Source: Mesonia profundi
Lineage (GTDB): Bacteria > Bacteroidota > Bacteroidia > Flavobacteriales > Flavobacteriaceae
NCBI RefSeq assembly: GCF_031085155.1
Contig: NZ_JAVHUL010000001.1
Span: 163,502 to 227,501, forward strand
Direction: 5' to 3'
Length of the DNA stretch: 64,000 nucleotides
Made by a program: the position numbers and the translations under genes. The notes under the pieces were generated by a model, which was not told the origin of the DNA, did no database searches, and saw only the letters and a list, made by a program, of their open reading frames with translations. Position 1 is the stretch's first letter, and every line of letters starts with the position of its first letter. Positions 8,386 through 16,545 of this stretch are shown piece after piece.

Positions 8386-11300
8386 ATGTTAAAGAAAATA
8401 AGTCTTTGTTTGGCCTTAACGGCAAGTGTCTCGGTCTCGGTATTTAGCCAGCAAACCGCTATTTATACCAACGATTTTGCAGATTATAATCGAGCGATGG
8501 TGTTGTTTGAAAATAACCAATATCAAGCAGCTCAAACGCTTTTCCAAAAAGTAGAAGAGGAGGTAAGCGGCCAAGAGCTGAAAGCAGATTGTGCGTATTA
8601 CATCGCTATTTGTGCAGTGCGTTTAAATCAGTCTAACGCAGATTCGCTCATGGAAGATTTTGTGAGTGAGCATCCTACGAGTACGAAGCGAAATTCAGCG
8701 TACATCAATGTTGCCAATTATTACTTTAATAATGGGGATTATAATAGAGCCCGAATTTGGTACGAAAAAGTAGATACGTCGAGTTTATCTAGAGCCGAGC
8801 AGCAAGAATTTGATTTTAATAATGGGTACGCTTATTTTAAAGCCGGAAGAAAAGACGAAGCTAAAACCTATTTTAATCGCGTAAGAGACAGTAAAGAATA
8901 CGGTTCTCAAGCGAAATATTACTTAGGTTTTATTGCTTATGAAGGCGACGATTACCAAGAAGCAAACGATATGTTTGAAGAGGTAAAAGGCGATGGGAGA
9001 TTGGATAAATCGCTTTCTTACTTTCAAAGTGATATGAATTTTAAGCTGGGGAAGTTTGAAAAAGCCATAACTTTGGGAAAAGCTCAACTGGATCGTTCTA
9101 ACCGCATGGAGCGTTCTCAATTAAATAAGATTATTGGGGAAAGCTATTTTAACCTAGAGCAATATGATCAAGCGATTCCTTACTTAAAGGAATACCAAGG
9201 AGATCGCGGAAAATGGAACAACACCGATTATTACCAATTGGGATACGCGTATTACCAACAAGGGGAATTTCAAAATGCCATCAACGAATTTAATAAAATT
9301 ATAAACGGTCAGAATCATGTGGCTCAGAATGCTTATTATCATTTGGCCGAGTCTTATGTAGAATTAGATCAAAAGCAGCAGGCATTAAATGCGTTTAAAA
9401 ATGCTTCGGAAATGGATTTTGATAAAAAGATTCAGGAAGATGCAGCGTTAAACTATGCCAAGCTGAGTTACGAAATTGGAAATAACTACAAGAGTATTCC
9501 AGAAGTATTGAATGATTTCTTAGAAAAGTACCCCAACAATTCCGCTACGACGGAAATAGAAAAATTACTCATCGATTCTTACATCACTTCTAAAAACTAC
9601 AAAAAAGCGATGAGCATTTTAGAAGGTAGCAATAAGTACAACGATAAATTGGTGTACCAAAAAGTGGCTTATTATAGAGCAACCGAATTGTACAATGAAG
9701 GAAATTATTCGGCGGCTTTGGTGCATTTCAATAAATCTCTAAAAGAGCGAAACGATGCTATGTTTACGGCAAAAGCTACCTATTGGAAAGCAGAAAGCGA
9801 TTATAACCTAGAGAATTACCAGTCGGCGTTAATTGGGTACAAAGAATTTATGGGAATGGTGTCGGCCAAGCAAACCGACGAGTTTAAATCTATAGATTAC
9901 AATATTGCTTATGCTTATTTTAAGAAGAAAGAATATGCCAATGCGGTGAGTCATTTTAAAGCTTACGCGGAAAAAGGCGATATCCCATTAACGCAAAAAA
10001 ATGATGCTTACTTACGTTTGGGAGATAGTTATTTTGTGACTAGCGATTACTGGCCCGCTATGGAAGCTTACAACAAATCGATTGGTTTAAAAGGCATCGA
10101 TTCAGATTATGCGTACTTCCAAAAAGCGATCAGTTATGGTTTTGTAAATAGAAATGAAGATAAAATTAAGGATTTAGAAAGTTTTATTTCTAAATATCCT
10201 AGCAGCATTTATAAAGACGATGCGTTATATGAGTTGGGAAATACGTATGTGGCCGAAGAAAATTCCGCGGCAGCGTTAAAAACTTATGCTAGATTGCAAA
10301 ATGAAGAGGCTTCGAGTTCGTTTGTTTCTAGGTCTTTACTGAAACAAGGACTTATTTATTACAACGGCAATGAAGGCGATAAAGCTTTGACTAAATTTAA
10401 AAAAGTAGTAAGTGATTTCCCTAATACCGATGAATCAGTTCAGGCGGTGAAAACGGCGCGAGTAATTTATGTTGATTTGGGAAGAACCGATGAATATGCG
10501 GCTTGGGTGAAAAATTTGGATTTTGTAGAGGTAGCCGATTCTGATATAGATAATGCGACCTACGAAGCCGCCGAGCAGCAATTTATAGAAAACAATACGG
10601 GGCCTGCGATCAAAGGTTTCGAGAAGTACTTACAGCAATTCCCTAAAGGTTTGCATGCTAATTCGGCGCACTTTTATCTAGCACAATTGCAATATAAAAC
10701 CGATAAGAAAGCAGAAGCGGCTCCTCATTATGAATATGTGACCCAGCAGTCAAGAAGTGAATTTACAGAGCAAGCTTTGGCGCGTTTATCGCAGATTTAT
10801 TTAGAACAGAAGAATGATCAAAAAGCGATTCCGGTGCTCAAGAGGTTAGAAACGGAAGCAGATTTTCCTCAAAACATCATTTTTGCACAATCTAATTTGA
10901 TGAAATCGTATTACCAACAAGAAGACTATGCGCAAACCATTGTGTATGCCGAGCGTGTATTACAAAATGGCAAGATTGAGAACAATGTAAAAAGTGACGC
11001 GCAAGTGTTCATTGCTAGATCGGCGATTAAAACGGGTGATGAAAACCGAGCAAAAACAGCTTACCAAGAAGTTCAAAAAATCGCCAAGGGAGAATTAGCT
11101 GCAGAGGCTCAATATTATGAGGCTTATTTTTTAAACAAAGAAGGGAAGTTTAAAGCTTCAAACAAATCTATTCAAATCATCGCTAAAGAATATTCAGGCT
11201 ATAAAAAATATTCTTATCAAGGTTTATTATTGATGTCTAAAAACTTTTATGATGCAGAGCCACCTTACAAAGATCCCTATCAAGCAACAGTAGTTTTAGA

Positions 11301-11421
11301 AAACATTATTAATAGTGTGAAAGGTTACCCAGAAGTGGTAAAAGAAGCTGAAGCGGAATTGATTCGTATTAAAACCGAAGAAGCGAAGACCAATTCTTCT
11401 GTAGAAACTCAACAAAACTAA
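8386..11421 (+). CDS. Large periplasmic TPR-repeat protein
   Basis: A 1011-residue protein with an N-terminal signal peptide (about residues 1-21, ending in VFSQ) and no later membrane helix, so it should be periplasmic or outer-membrane attached. From about residue 30 to 985 it is built of tetratricopeptide repeats, many with the pattern AYYxxGExxxAIxxFxKII or AYFKKKEYANAVSHFKAYA, including TolA-binding/YbgF-like units (FISKYPSSIYKDDALYELGN). Such solenoids act as scaffolds. The next gene, a TonB-receptor-like barrel, starts 27 bp downstream, and the two look co-transcribed. No catalytic motif is visible. Its job is not known to me; TPR plus barrel pairs elsewhere serve polysaccharide export or outer-membrane assembly. 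Confidence 0.88.
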   Translation: MLKKISLCLALTASVSVSVFSQQTAIYTNDFADYNRAMVLFENNQYQAAQTLFQKVEEEVSGQELKADCAYYIAICAVRLNQSNADSLMEDFVSEHPTSTKRNSAYINVANYYFNNGDYNRARIWYEKVDTSSLSRAEQQEFDFNNGYAYFKAGRKDEAKTYFNRVRDSKEYGSQAKYYLGFIAYEGDDYQEANDMFEEVKGDGRLDKSLSYFQSDMNFKLGKFEKAITLGKAQLDRSNRMERSQLNKIIGESYFNLEQYDQAIPYLKEYQGDRGKWNNTDYYQLGYAYYQQGEFQNAINEFNKIINGQNHVAQNAYYHLAESYVELDQKQQALNAFKNASEMDFDKKIQEDAALNYAKLSYEIGNNYKSIPEVLNDFLEKYPNNSATTEIEKLLIDSYITSKNYKKAMSILEGSNKYNDKLVYQKVAYYRATELYNEGNYSAALVHFNKSLKERNDAMFTAKATYWKAESDYNLENYQSALIGYKEFMGMVSAKQTDEFKSIDYNIAYAYFKKKEYANAVSHFKAYAEKGDIPLTQKNDAYLRLGDSYFVTSDYWPAMEAYNKSIGLKGIDSDYAYFQKAISYGFVNRNEDKIKDLESFISKYPSSIYKDDALYELGNTYVAEENSAAALKTYARLQNEEASSSFVSRSLLKQGLIYYNGNEGDKALTKFKKVVSDFPNTDESVQAVKTARVIYVDLGRTDEYAAWVKNLDFVEVADSDIDNATYEAAEQQFIENNTGPAIKGFEKYLQQFPKGLHANSAHFYLAQLQYKTDKKAEAAPHYEYVTQQSRSEFTEQALARLSQIYLEQKNDQKAIPVLKRLETEADFPQNIIFAQSNLMKSYYQQEDYAQTIVYAERVLQNGKIENNVKSDAQVFIARSAIKTGDENRAKTAYQEVQKIAKGELAAEAQYYEAYFLNKEGKFKASNKSIQIIAKEYSGYKKYSYQGLLLMSKNFYDAEPPYKDPYQATVVLENIINSVKGYPEVVKEAEAELIRIKTEEAKTNSSVETQQN

Positions 11422-11448
11422 TTTTAAACACAAACTAATCTTTCTTAT

Positions 11449-13194
11449 ATGCAACGCATTTCATTAAGTAAAGTATTTATATACAGTATCGCATTTTTAG
11501 TAACGGGAGCCGTTTTTGCTCAGGAAGATGAGGAAGGAGACATCGACACCGAGAGACTCATTATCGTAAAACCTTATTCGCCCACGGTAAGTGATGCGTT
11601 TAAAGTGAAGCAAATGCCGGTGATTAACGATTCTACAGAGCGTAGAAAGAAAGCGGTGGTGTACGATATTTTTTCGTTTCCCGTAGCTTCCACTTTTACG
11701 CCAGCCAAAGGAAAGGCCGAAGGGGTGACTAGAAAAGCTATGCCTAGATTGTATGATAACTATGCGTCTTTAGGCTTTGGAAATTACTCTAATGTGGCAG
11801 CAGAATTTTACAGCACCATAAATTTAGATCGCGGGAAAGAAGTCTCTATTGGTTTGGTTCACAATTCTTCGCAAGGCGGAATAGATGAAGCTAGACTAGA
11901 TGATAAGTATTATGACACGGGCGTAGAAATAGGCTACAAGACACAAGGACGTGACCTTACTTGGGGTGTAGATGCAGGCTTTCAGCATCAATTGTACAAT
12001 TGGTACGGAATCCCCGATTATTTTCAGCCTGACGAAACAGAGTTGGCGCAGATGGATCCTCAGCATTCTTATTATGCGGCTACGGTTGGAGCACACCTCG
12101 ATATGGAGGAAGGAGTTTTTGACGGAGCTAAATTAAAGTACAGAAGATTTGGTGATAACTTTGGAAGCGGAGAAAATCATGTCAAGTGGATTTCAGACTT
12201 GGAGTTTCCAGTGGTAGACCAAGTCATAGGAACGGAAGTTTCTTTTGATTTCGTAAACGGAAACTTTGATAAAGGCTATGAAAATCTTCCAGTGACTAAT
12301 CAGTATGGGTTCTTTAATATGGGAATAGCGCCGAGCATTCAGATTGGGAATGAAGATTTATCAGTCAACTTAGGAGCTCAATTGGTGTATTCTATGGATA
12401 TTGAAAATGAAGACAACAACTTGTTTTTATATCCAAGAGTAAGCGGTAGCTATCGGGTGTCGGGTGATTATTTTATCGCTTACGCTGGTGCGGAAGGAGA
12501 ATTGAAACAAAACACCTATTATGAGTTTGCGCAACAAAATCCGTTTGTTTCGCCTACCTTAAGTGTAGCGCCAACAGATAAGCAATATGATATCTACCTT
12601 GGCGGAAAAGGAAAATTTTCTGATCATGCGAGTTATAATATCCGCGGAAGCTATACTTCTGAAGCAAACAAGCCTATGTTTCTTCACAATCCATACGTTG
12701 AAGCAAGTGCTCCTAAAGAAGGCTATGAAAATTTCAACTCTTTTGGTGTGGTTTACGATGATGTAACGACACTTTCTTTCTTTGGAGAATTGCAATTTTC
12801 TTTAAATAAAGACGTGAGTTTGAGAATTAACGGAACGTATAATAATTACAGCGCCGATGAACAAGAGGAGGTATGGAATTTACCAGAACTCGAAGGTTCT
12901 TTGGCCTTAGATTATCAAATTACCGAGAAGTGGTTTGCAGGAGCAAGCGTTTTTGCGGTGGGAGAACGCGATGTATTTCTAGATTTTCAGGGGCTATCAA
13001 ACACTTACCAAACCAAAGGGAAGATGGATGCTTATATAGATGCCAATCTTCGTGTGGGATATAAAATCAACGATCGCTTATCGCTATTTCTTCGCGGAAA
13101 TAATTTACTGACAGAAAATTACAGACCTTGGTTGGGATATCCTACGCAAGGCATACAAGTGATGGGAGGAGTAAGCTACCAATTTGATTGGTAA
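11449..13194 (+). CDS. TonB-receptor-like outer-membrane beta-barrel lacking a plug
   Basis: A 581-residue protein with a signal peptide (cleavage after about VFAQ, residue 25), then a short periplasmic acidic segment with a conserved-looking RLIIVKPYSPTVSDAFK, then alternating amphipathic strands to the end. The last strands (LSLFLRGNNLLTENY, GYPTQGIQVMGGVSYQF) match the closing strands of TonB-dependent receptors, and the final residue is aromatic (Trp), as the BAM machine needs. No plug domain or TonB box is evident, and the length is short for a true receptor. It follows the TPR gene by 27 bp and probably works with it. Annotation as a TonB-dependent receptor would overstate it; a plugless porin or export channel fits better. 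Confidence 0.8.
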   Translation: MQRISLSKVFIYSIAFLVTGAVFAQEDEEGDIDTERLIIVKPYSPTVSDAFKVKQMPVINDSTERRKKAVVYDIFSFPVASTFTPAKGKAEGVTRKAMPRLYDNYASLGFGNYSNVAAEFYSTINLDRGKEVSIGLVHNSSQGGIDEARLDDKYYDTGVEIGYKTQGRDLTWGVDAGFQHQLYNWYGIPDYFQPDETELAQMDPQHSYYAATVGAHLDMEEGVFDGAKLKYRRFGDNFGSGENHVKWISDLEFPVVDQVIGTEVSFDFVNGNFDKGYENLPVTNQYGFFNMGIAPSIQIGNEDLSVNLGAQLVYSMDIENEDNNLFLYPRVSGSYRVSGDYFIAYAGAEGELKQNTYYEFAQQNPFVSPTLSVAPTDKQYDIYLGGKGKFSDHASYNIRGSYTSEANKPMFLHNPYVEASAPKEGYENFNSFGVVYDDVTTLSFFGELQFSLNKDVSLRINGTYNNYSADEQEEVWNLPELEGSLALDYQITEKWFAGASVFAVGERDVFLDFQGLSNTYQTKGKMDAYIDANLRVGYKINDRLSLFLRGNNLLTENYRPWLGYPTQGIQVMGGVSYQFDW

Positions 13195-13198
13195 CTAA

Positions 13199-13260
13199 TT
13201 CCGGTCTTGATCCGGAATCTCACGTTCGTGCTTCCTGTAATCCCTGGCTTGCTCCGGGAT
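13199..13260. repeat. Pair of REP-like hairpins
   Basis: Two similar small palindromes follow each other in the gap after the barrel gene: TTCCGG-tcttgat-CCGGAA (13199-13217) and ATCCC-tggcttgctcc-GGGAT (13240-13260), both followed by a TCTCA/TCTCATG tail. They look like two diverged copies of one REP-type unit. No T-run follows either. Confidence 0.65.
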
Positions 13261-13361
13261 CTCATGCTCTAATGTCTAAATAAAAGATTCATTTTTTCTT
13301 TTTAAAAGAATACCTCAACCAACAATTGGTTAAAAAGTAGTTAAATAGAGTTTATTGACCT

Positions 13362-13396
13362 AAAAAGCCTTTGTTTCTGACAAAGGCTTTTTATTT
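13362..13396 (+). terminator. Intrinsic terminator before the amidohydrolase gene
   Basis: Perfect stem 13362-13374 with 13380-13392 (AAAAAGCCTTTGT / ACAAAGGCTTTTT), five-base loop, then a T-rich tail. It is well placed to end the TPR/barrel transcript and overlaps a promoter for the next gene. Confidence 0.75.
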
Positions 13397-13399
13397 TTG
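13370..13399 (+). promoter_or_regulatory. Promoter embedded in the terminator hairpin
   Basis: TTTG at 13370-13373 (inside the left arm of the hairpin), an 18-bp spacer and TATTTTTG at 13392-13399 (in the T-tail) fit TTTG-N19-TAnnTTTG. Transcription would begin close to the amidohydrolase ATG at 13414. Confidence 0.6.
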
Positions 13400-13413
13400 T
13401 AAAAACCTATCTC

Positions 13414-15033
13414 ATGAAAAAGTTATTAGTTCTAATCTTAGTGTTCGCCTTACAGTCTTGTGATAAAAAACAGCAGGCCGATTTAATTGTGATGAATGCA
13501 AAAGTTTATACGGTAAATGAAAATTTTGCGGTGGCTAAAGGTTTTGCAGTTAGAGACGGAAAAATCTTAGAGGTAGCCGATGCTGAAGCTTTACAACTAA
13601 AATATAAAGCAGATGAGGTTTATGATGCCAAAGGGAGAACCGTTTACCCTGGGTTTATAGATGCCCATGCTCATTTTTATGGTTTAGGACTGCAATTGCA
13701 AAAAGTAGACTTAACTGGTACCCAAAGTTTTGATGAGGTAATAGAGCGAATTGTGAAGTTTCAAGAGAAAAACAAAGTCGATTTTATTACCGGAAGAGGA
13801 TGGGATCAAAACGATTGGGAAGATCAAAATTTTCCTAACAAGAAAAGATTAGATGAATTATTCCCCAACACGCCTGTGGCGGTTACCCGAATTGATGGTC
13901 ACGCCTTATTAGCCAATCAAAAAGCCTTAGATCTTGCAGGAATTACTCCAGAGACCAAAGTAGAAGGAGGAGAAATAGAATTGAAAAATGGGAAACTTAC
14001 TGGAATTTTAATCGACAACCCCATGAGTTTGGTGCGTAATGTAATTCCCGAATCCACAAAAGAGGAAGCCATCAACGGACTATTGGAAGCTCAAAAAATA
14101 GCCATTAGTTTAGGACTCACCACGATTGATGATGCAGGCTTGAGGAAAGATGCCATTATGCTTATAGACAGCTTGCAAAAAACCGGAGATTTAAAGATGC
14201 GTATGTATGCGATGGTAGAAAATCATCCAGAAGATGTGGATTATTTCTTAAATGAAGGAATTATAAAAACCGAGAGATTAAACGTTCGCTCGGTAAAAGT
14301 TTATGCAGATGGTGCTTTGGGATCACGTGGTGCAGCTCTTAAAAAACCATATTCCGATAAGAAAAATCATTTTGGAGCGATGTTAATTGGCCTAGATGAG
14401 TTTAAGGCTTTGGCAGGAAAATTAAGCAAGACCAACTTCCAAATGAATACACATGCCATTGGAGATTCTGCCAATGTCGTGGTTTTAAAAACCTATGATT
14501 CTGTTTTGAAAAATGAAAAAGATAGACGTTGGCGTGTAGAACATGCACAGATTGTTGGAGAAAAAGATTTTAAATACTTTGGCGGAAATATTATTCCATC
14601 GGTGCAACCTACCCATGCGACGAGTGATATGTATTGGGCGAAAGACCGATTGGGGAAAAAGCGTTTAAAAAATGCTTACGCTTATAAAAAACTCTTAAAG
14701 CAAACTAGAAAAATTGCGTTAGGAACCGATTTCCCTATTGAAAAAGTGAGTCCGTTTTTGACTTTTTATGCAGCGGTGGCGAGACAAGACGTTCATCAGT
14801 TTCCTAAAGGAGGATTTCAAAAAGAAAATGCGCTTTCCAGAGAAGAAACTCTTCGCGGAATGACGATTTGGGCGGCTTACTCCAACTTTGAAGAAAATGA
14901 AAAAGGAAGCATCGAAAAAGGAAAGTTAGCCGATTTTATTGTCTTAGATCAAGATTTGATGAACGTGGAAGAAAAACTCATTCCCAAAACGAAAGTCATA
15001 GCGACTTTTGTAGGCGGAGAAAAAGTAAACTAA
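13414..15033 (+). CDS. Amidohydrolase family lipoprotein (YtcJ-like)
   Basis: A 539-residue protein with a lipoprotein signal peptide (FALQSC, lipidated Cys16). The remainder is an Amidohydro_3/YtcJ metal-dependent hydrolase: ADLIVMNAKVYTV and the strand region around residues 22-75, FIDAHAHFYG with metal His85 and His87, FITGRGWDQNDW, VKVYADGALGSRGAAL, MNTHAIGDSAN, RVEHAQIV and ALGTDFPIEKVSP, which supplies the last Asp. The family cleaves amide or related bonds in small molecules; the substrate is unknown. It is a single-gene unit with its own promoter fused to the preceding terminator, and converges on a methyltransferase gene. Next to the Cys are D-K-K-Q; an acidic residue right after the Cys favours retention in the inner membrane in enterobacteria, but sorting rules differ in Bacteroidota. 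Confidence 0.88.
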   Translation: MKKLLVLILVFALQSCDKKQQADLIVMNAKVYTVNENFAVAKGFAVRDGKILEVADAEALQLKYKADEVYDAKGRTVYPGFIDAHAHFYGLGLQLQKVDLTGTQSFDEVIERIVKFQEKNKVDFITGRGWDQNDWEDQNFPNKKRLDELFPNTPVAVTRIDGHALLANQKALDLAGITPETKVEGGEIELKNGKLTGILIDNPMSLVRNVIPESTKEEAINGLLEAQKIAISLGLTTIDDAGLRKDAIMLIDSLQKTGDLKMRMYAMVENHPEDVDYFLNEGIIKTERLNVRSVKVYADGALGSRGAALKKPYSDKKNHFGAMLIGLDEFKALAGKLSKTNFQMNTHAIGDSANVVVLKTYDSVLKNEKDRRWRVEHAQIVGEKDFKYFGGNIIPSVQPTHATSDMYWAKDRLGKKRLKNAYAYKKLLKQTRKIALGTDFPIEKVSPFLTFYAAVARQDVHQFPKGGFQKENALSREETLRGMTIWAAYSNFEENEKGSIEKGKLADFIVLDQDLMNVEEKLIPKTKVIATFVGGEKVN

Positions 15034-15049
15034 AAATAGATTTGTTAAT

Positions 15050-15110
15050 GAAAATCGGTGTTCTCGATACAAAATTTTTTCAAAATTTTACTCGAACTGA
15101 CACGATTTTC
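15050..15110. repeat. Long imperfect inverted repeat between convergent genes
   Basis: The 61-bp element folds on itself: outer arms GAAAATCG (15050-15057) and CGATTTTC (15103-15110), then CTCGA/TCGA-type pairs, then CAAAATTTT-ttc-AAAATTTT at the centre. It lies in the 96-bp gap between convergent genes and could work as a two-way terminator. Confidence 0.6.
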
Positions 15111-15129
15111 TTATATCGGATTTAGGTTA

Positions 15130-15837
15130 TTAGTTGAGTTGTAGTTGGGCGAGATAATCGTAATGTTCTCCTTCTTCAACTAATTTACAAGAGAAACCAT
15201 TGCTTTCTGCGGCCAATTGAAGCGAGTTAAAATCGATATACAACCAATCAAAGGGAGCAGAAATCTCCTCTTTATACTGAATTTGGTATCTAAGTTCTCC
15301 GTAATACTGCGTAGGATCTACCCAAATAGAACCGTCTTCTTCCTTGTCGAATAAATAATGCAAGTCTGAAGAATCTAGTAAAACTTTTCCATTGGGATTA
15401 AGAATGCTTTTGAGGTGTTCAAAAAAAGCGGTAAGCTTTCTTAGTTTTCCTACGATTCCAATCCCATTCATCAACATAAGGATGGTATCAAATTTTTCTT
15501 GTTCGTCAAAGAAATCTTGTACTACCGCATTTTTAATTCCGCGTAAGCGAGCTACTTTTATGGCTCCTTGAGAAATGTCTATGGCTTTTATTTCAATTCC
15601 TTTTTCCTGTAAAACCAGCGCATGACTTCCTGCACAACAGCCTACATCTAAAGTTTTTCCTTTGGCGAGTTGCAATGCTTTTTGCTCTAATTTGGGCATT
15701 TCTTTAAAGTCTCGAAACAGGTAATCGGTGGGGATTTCATCATCATCAAAATCTGTAGCAATCACCTTGATGTTTTCTGCATTTTGTTTTTCAAAGTGAT
15801 CAATTACGGCTTGGCCAAAAATATCGGGTACAATCAA
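15130..15837 (-). CDS. Class I SAM-dependent methyltransferase
   Basis: A 235-residue soluble methyltransferase. Motif I is KTLDVGCCAGSHALVLQEKG (about residues 60-79), followed by IEIKAIDISQGAIKVAR with the acidic residue that binds the ribose, and MLMNGIGIVGKL near residue 120. The N-terminal 55 residues, including EIPTDYLFRDFKEMPKLEQKA, match the start of related Flavobacteriaceae methyltransferases. The start is probably TTG at 15837, since the next in-frame ATG lies inside the conserved N-terminal part (residue 48). It stands alone, convergent with the amidohydrolase. The substrate is unknown; a small-molecule or quinone-type role cannot be told apart. Confidence 0.78.
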   Translation of the reverse strand: MIVPDIFGQAVIDHFEKQNAENIKVIATDFDDDEIPTDYLFRDFKEMPKLEQKALQLAKGKTLDVGCCAGSHALVLQEKGIEIKAIDISQGAIKVARLRGIKNAVVQDFFDEQEKFDTILMLMNGIGIVGKLRKLTAFFEHLKSILNPNGKVLLDSSDLHYLFDKEEDGSIWVDPTQYYGELRYQIQYKEEISAPFDWLYIDFNSLQLAAESNGFSCKLVEEGEHYDYLAQLQLN

Positions 15838-15892
15838 ATTAAGGATTTTAGATTATGGCTGTAGTCTAAAAAGCTATTACAGTTGTAATAAG

Positions 15893-15996
15893 TTGTCATT
15901 CCGACGTAGGAGGAATCTTTTCTTTTCGAGTAAAGATTCTTCACTCCGCAAGCGGAGCTTGTCTTGAGCTTTTCGACGAAAGGTTCTGAATGACAA
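15893..15996. repeat. Intergenic inverted-repeat element
   Basis: The 104-bp unit is bounded by TTGTCATTC (15893-15901) and its exact complement GAATGACAA (15988-15996) and holds an inner hairpin CTCCGC-aa-GCGGAG (15944-15957). No coding content is seen. It has the look of a dispersed non-autonomous repeat. Confidence 0.65.
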
Positions 15997-16041
15997 ACCA
16001 AGATATTATCAACGCACTGCTAAACTAGAGCCTAGATTATT

Positions 16042-16049
16042 TATATTTG
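16042..16049 (+). promoter_or_regulatory. -7 box directly before the YkgJ-type gene
   Basis: TATATTTG ends 4 bp before the ATG at 16054, so the expected transcription start falls at or next to the start codon. No convincing -33 TTTG is present at the usual distance. Confidence 0.55.
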
Positions 16050-16053
16050 CGCT

Positions 16054-16545
16054 ATGGATGAGGTTTTAAAAAACTTGCCAAAGCAAGCCAAAGATAAACA
16101 TAAGGAGAACAAAAAGTTTTTTTCTAAGCTTAAAAAAAAGCCACCAAAGCATTTGGACGTGTTGATGCAAGAATTGCACGACAACGAATTTGAGCGCACA
16201 GACTGCCTTACTTGCGCTAATTGCTGCAAAACCACAGGTCCTTTATTTACCGATAAAGATGTAAAGCGGATTTCTAAATTCTTAAAAATGAAACCTCAAG
16301 CTTTCGTCGAAACCTATTTACGAGTAGATGAAGAACAAGATTATGTATTGCAACAGGTACCGTGTACGTTTTTAGGAGAGGATAATAAATGCTCTATTTA
16401 TGAGGTAAGACCTAAAGCTTGCGCAGAATTTCCTCACACCGATCGCAGAAAATTTCAGCAAATAGGAAATTTAACCCTAAAAAATGTAGCGATTTGTCCC
16501 GCAGCTTTCAATATTGTTGAAGAAATGAAAAAGCGATTGCCTTAA
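16054..16545 (+). CDS. YkgJ-family cysteine-cluster protein
   Basis: A 163-residue protein with the CxxCxxCC signature at Cys51, Cys54, Cys57 and Cys58 (CLTCANCC), plus Cys104, Cys113 (CTFL...NKCSIYEVRP), Cys123 and Cys148. This is the YkgJ/UPF0153 pattern, thought to bind zinc or an iron-sulfur cluster. The N-terminal 40 residues are very Lys-rich (KQAKDKHKENKKFFSKLKKK). Its function is unknown; members have been guessed to be metal-binding or redox proteins. A -7 box lies 4 bp before the start. The stop codon overlaps that of the convergent NamZ-like gene by sharing TTAA. Confidence 0.86.
   Translation: MDEVLKNLPKQAKDKHKENKKFFSKLKKKPPKHLDVLMQELHDNEFERTDCLTCANCCKTTGPLFTDKDVKRISKFLKMKPQAFVETYLRVDEEQDYVLQQVPCTFLGEDNKCSIYEVRPKACAEFPHTDRRKFQQIGNLTLKNVAICPAAFNIVEEMKKRLP

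Noticed and set aside
11449..13194. Ordinary TonB-dependent nutrient receptor
   Set aside because: No plug domain, no TonB box and only 581 residues; the receptor-like similarity is limited to the barrel end.
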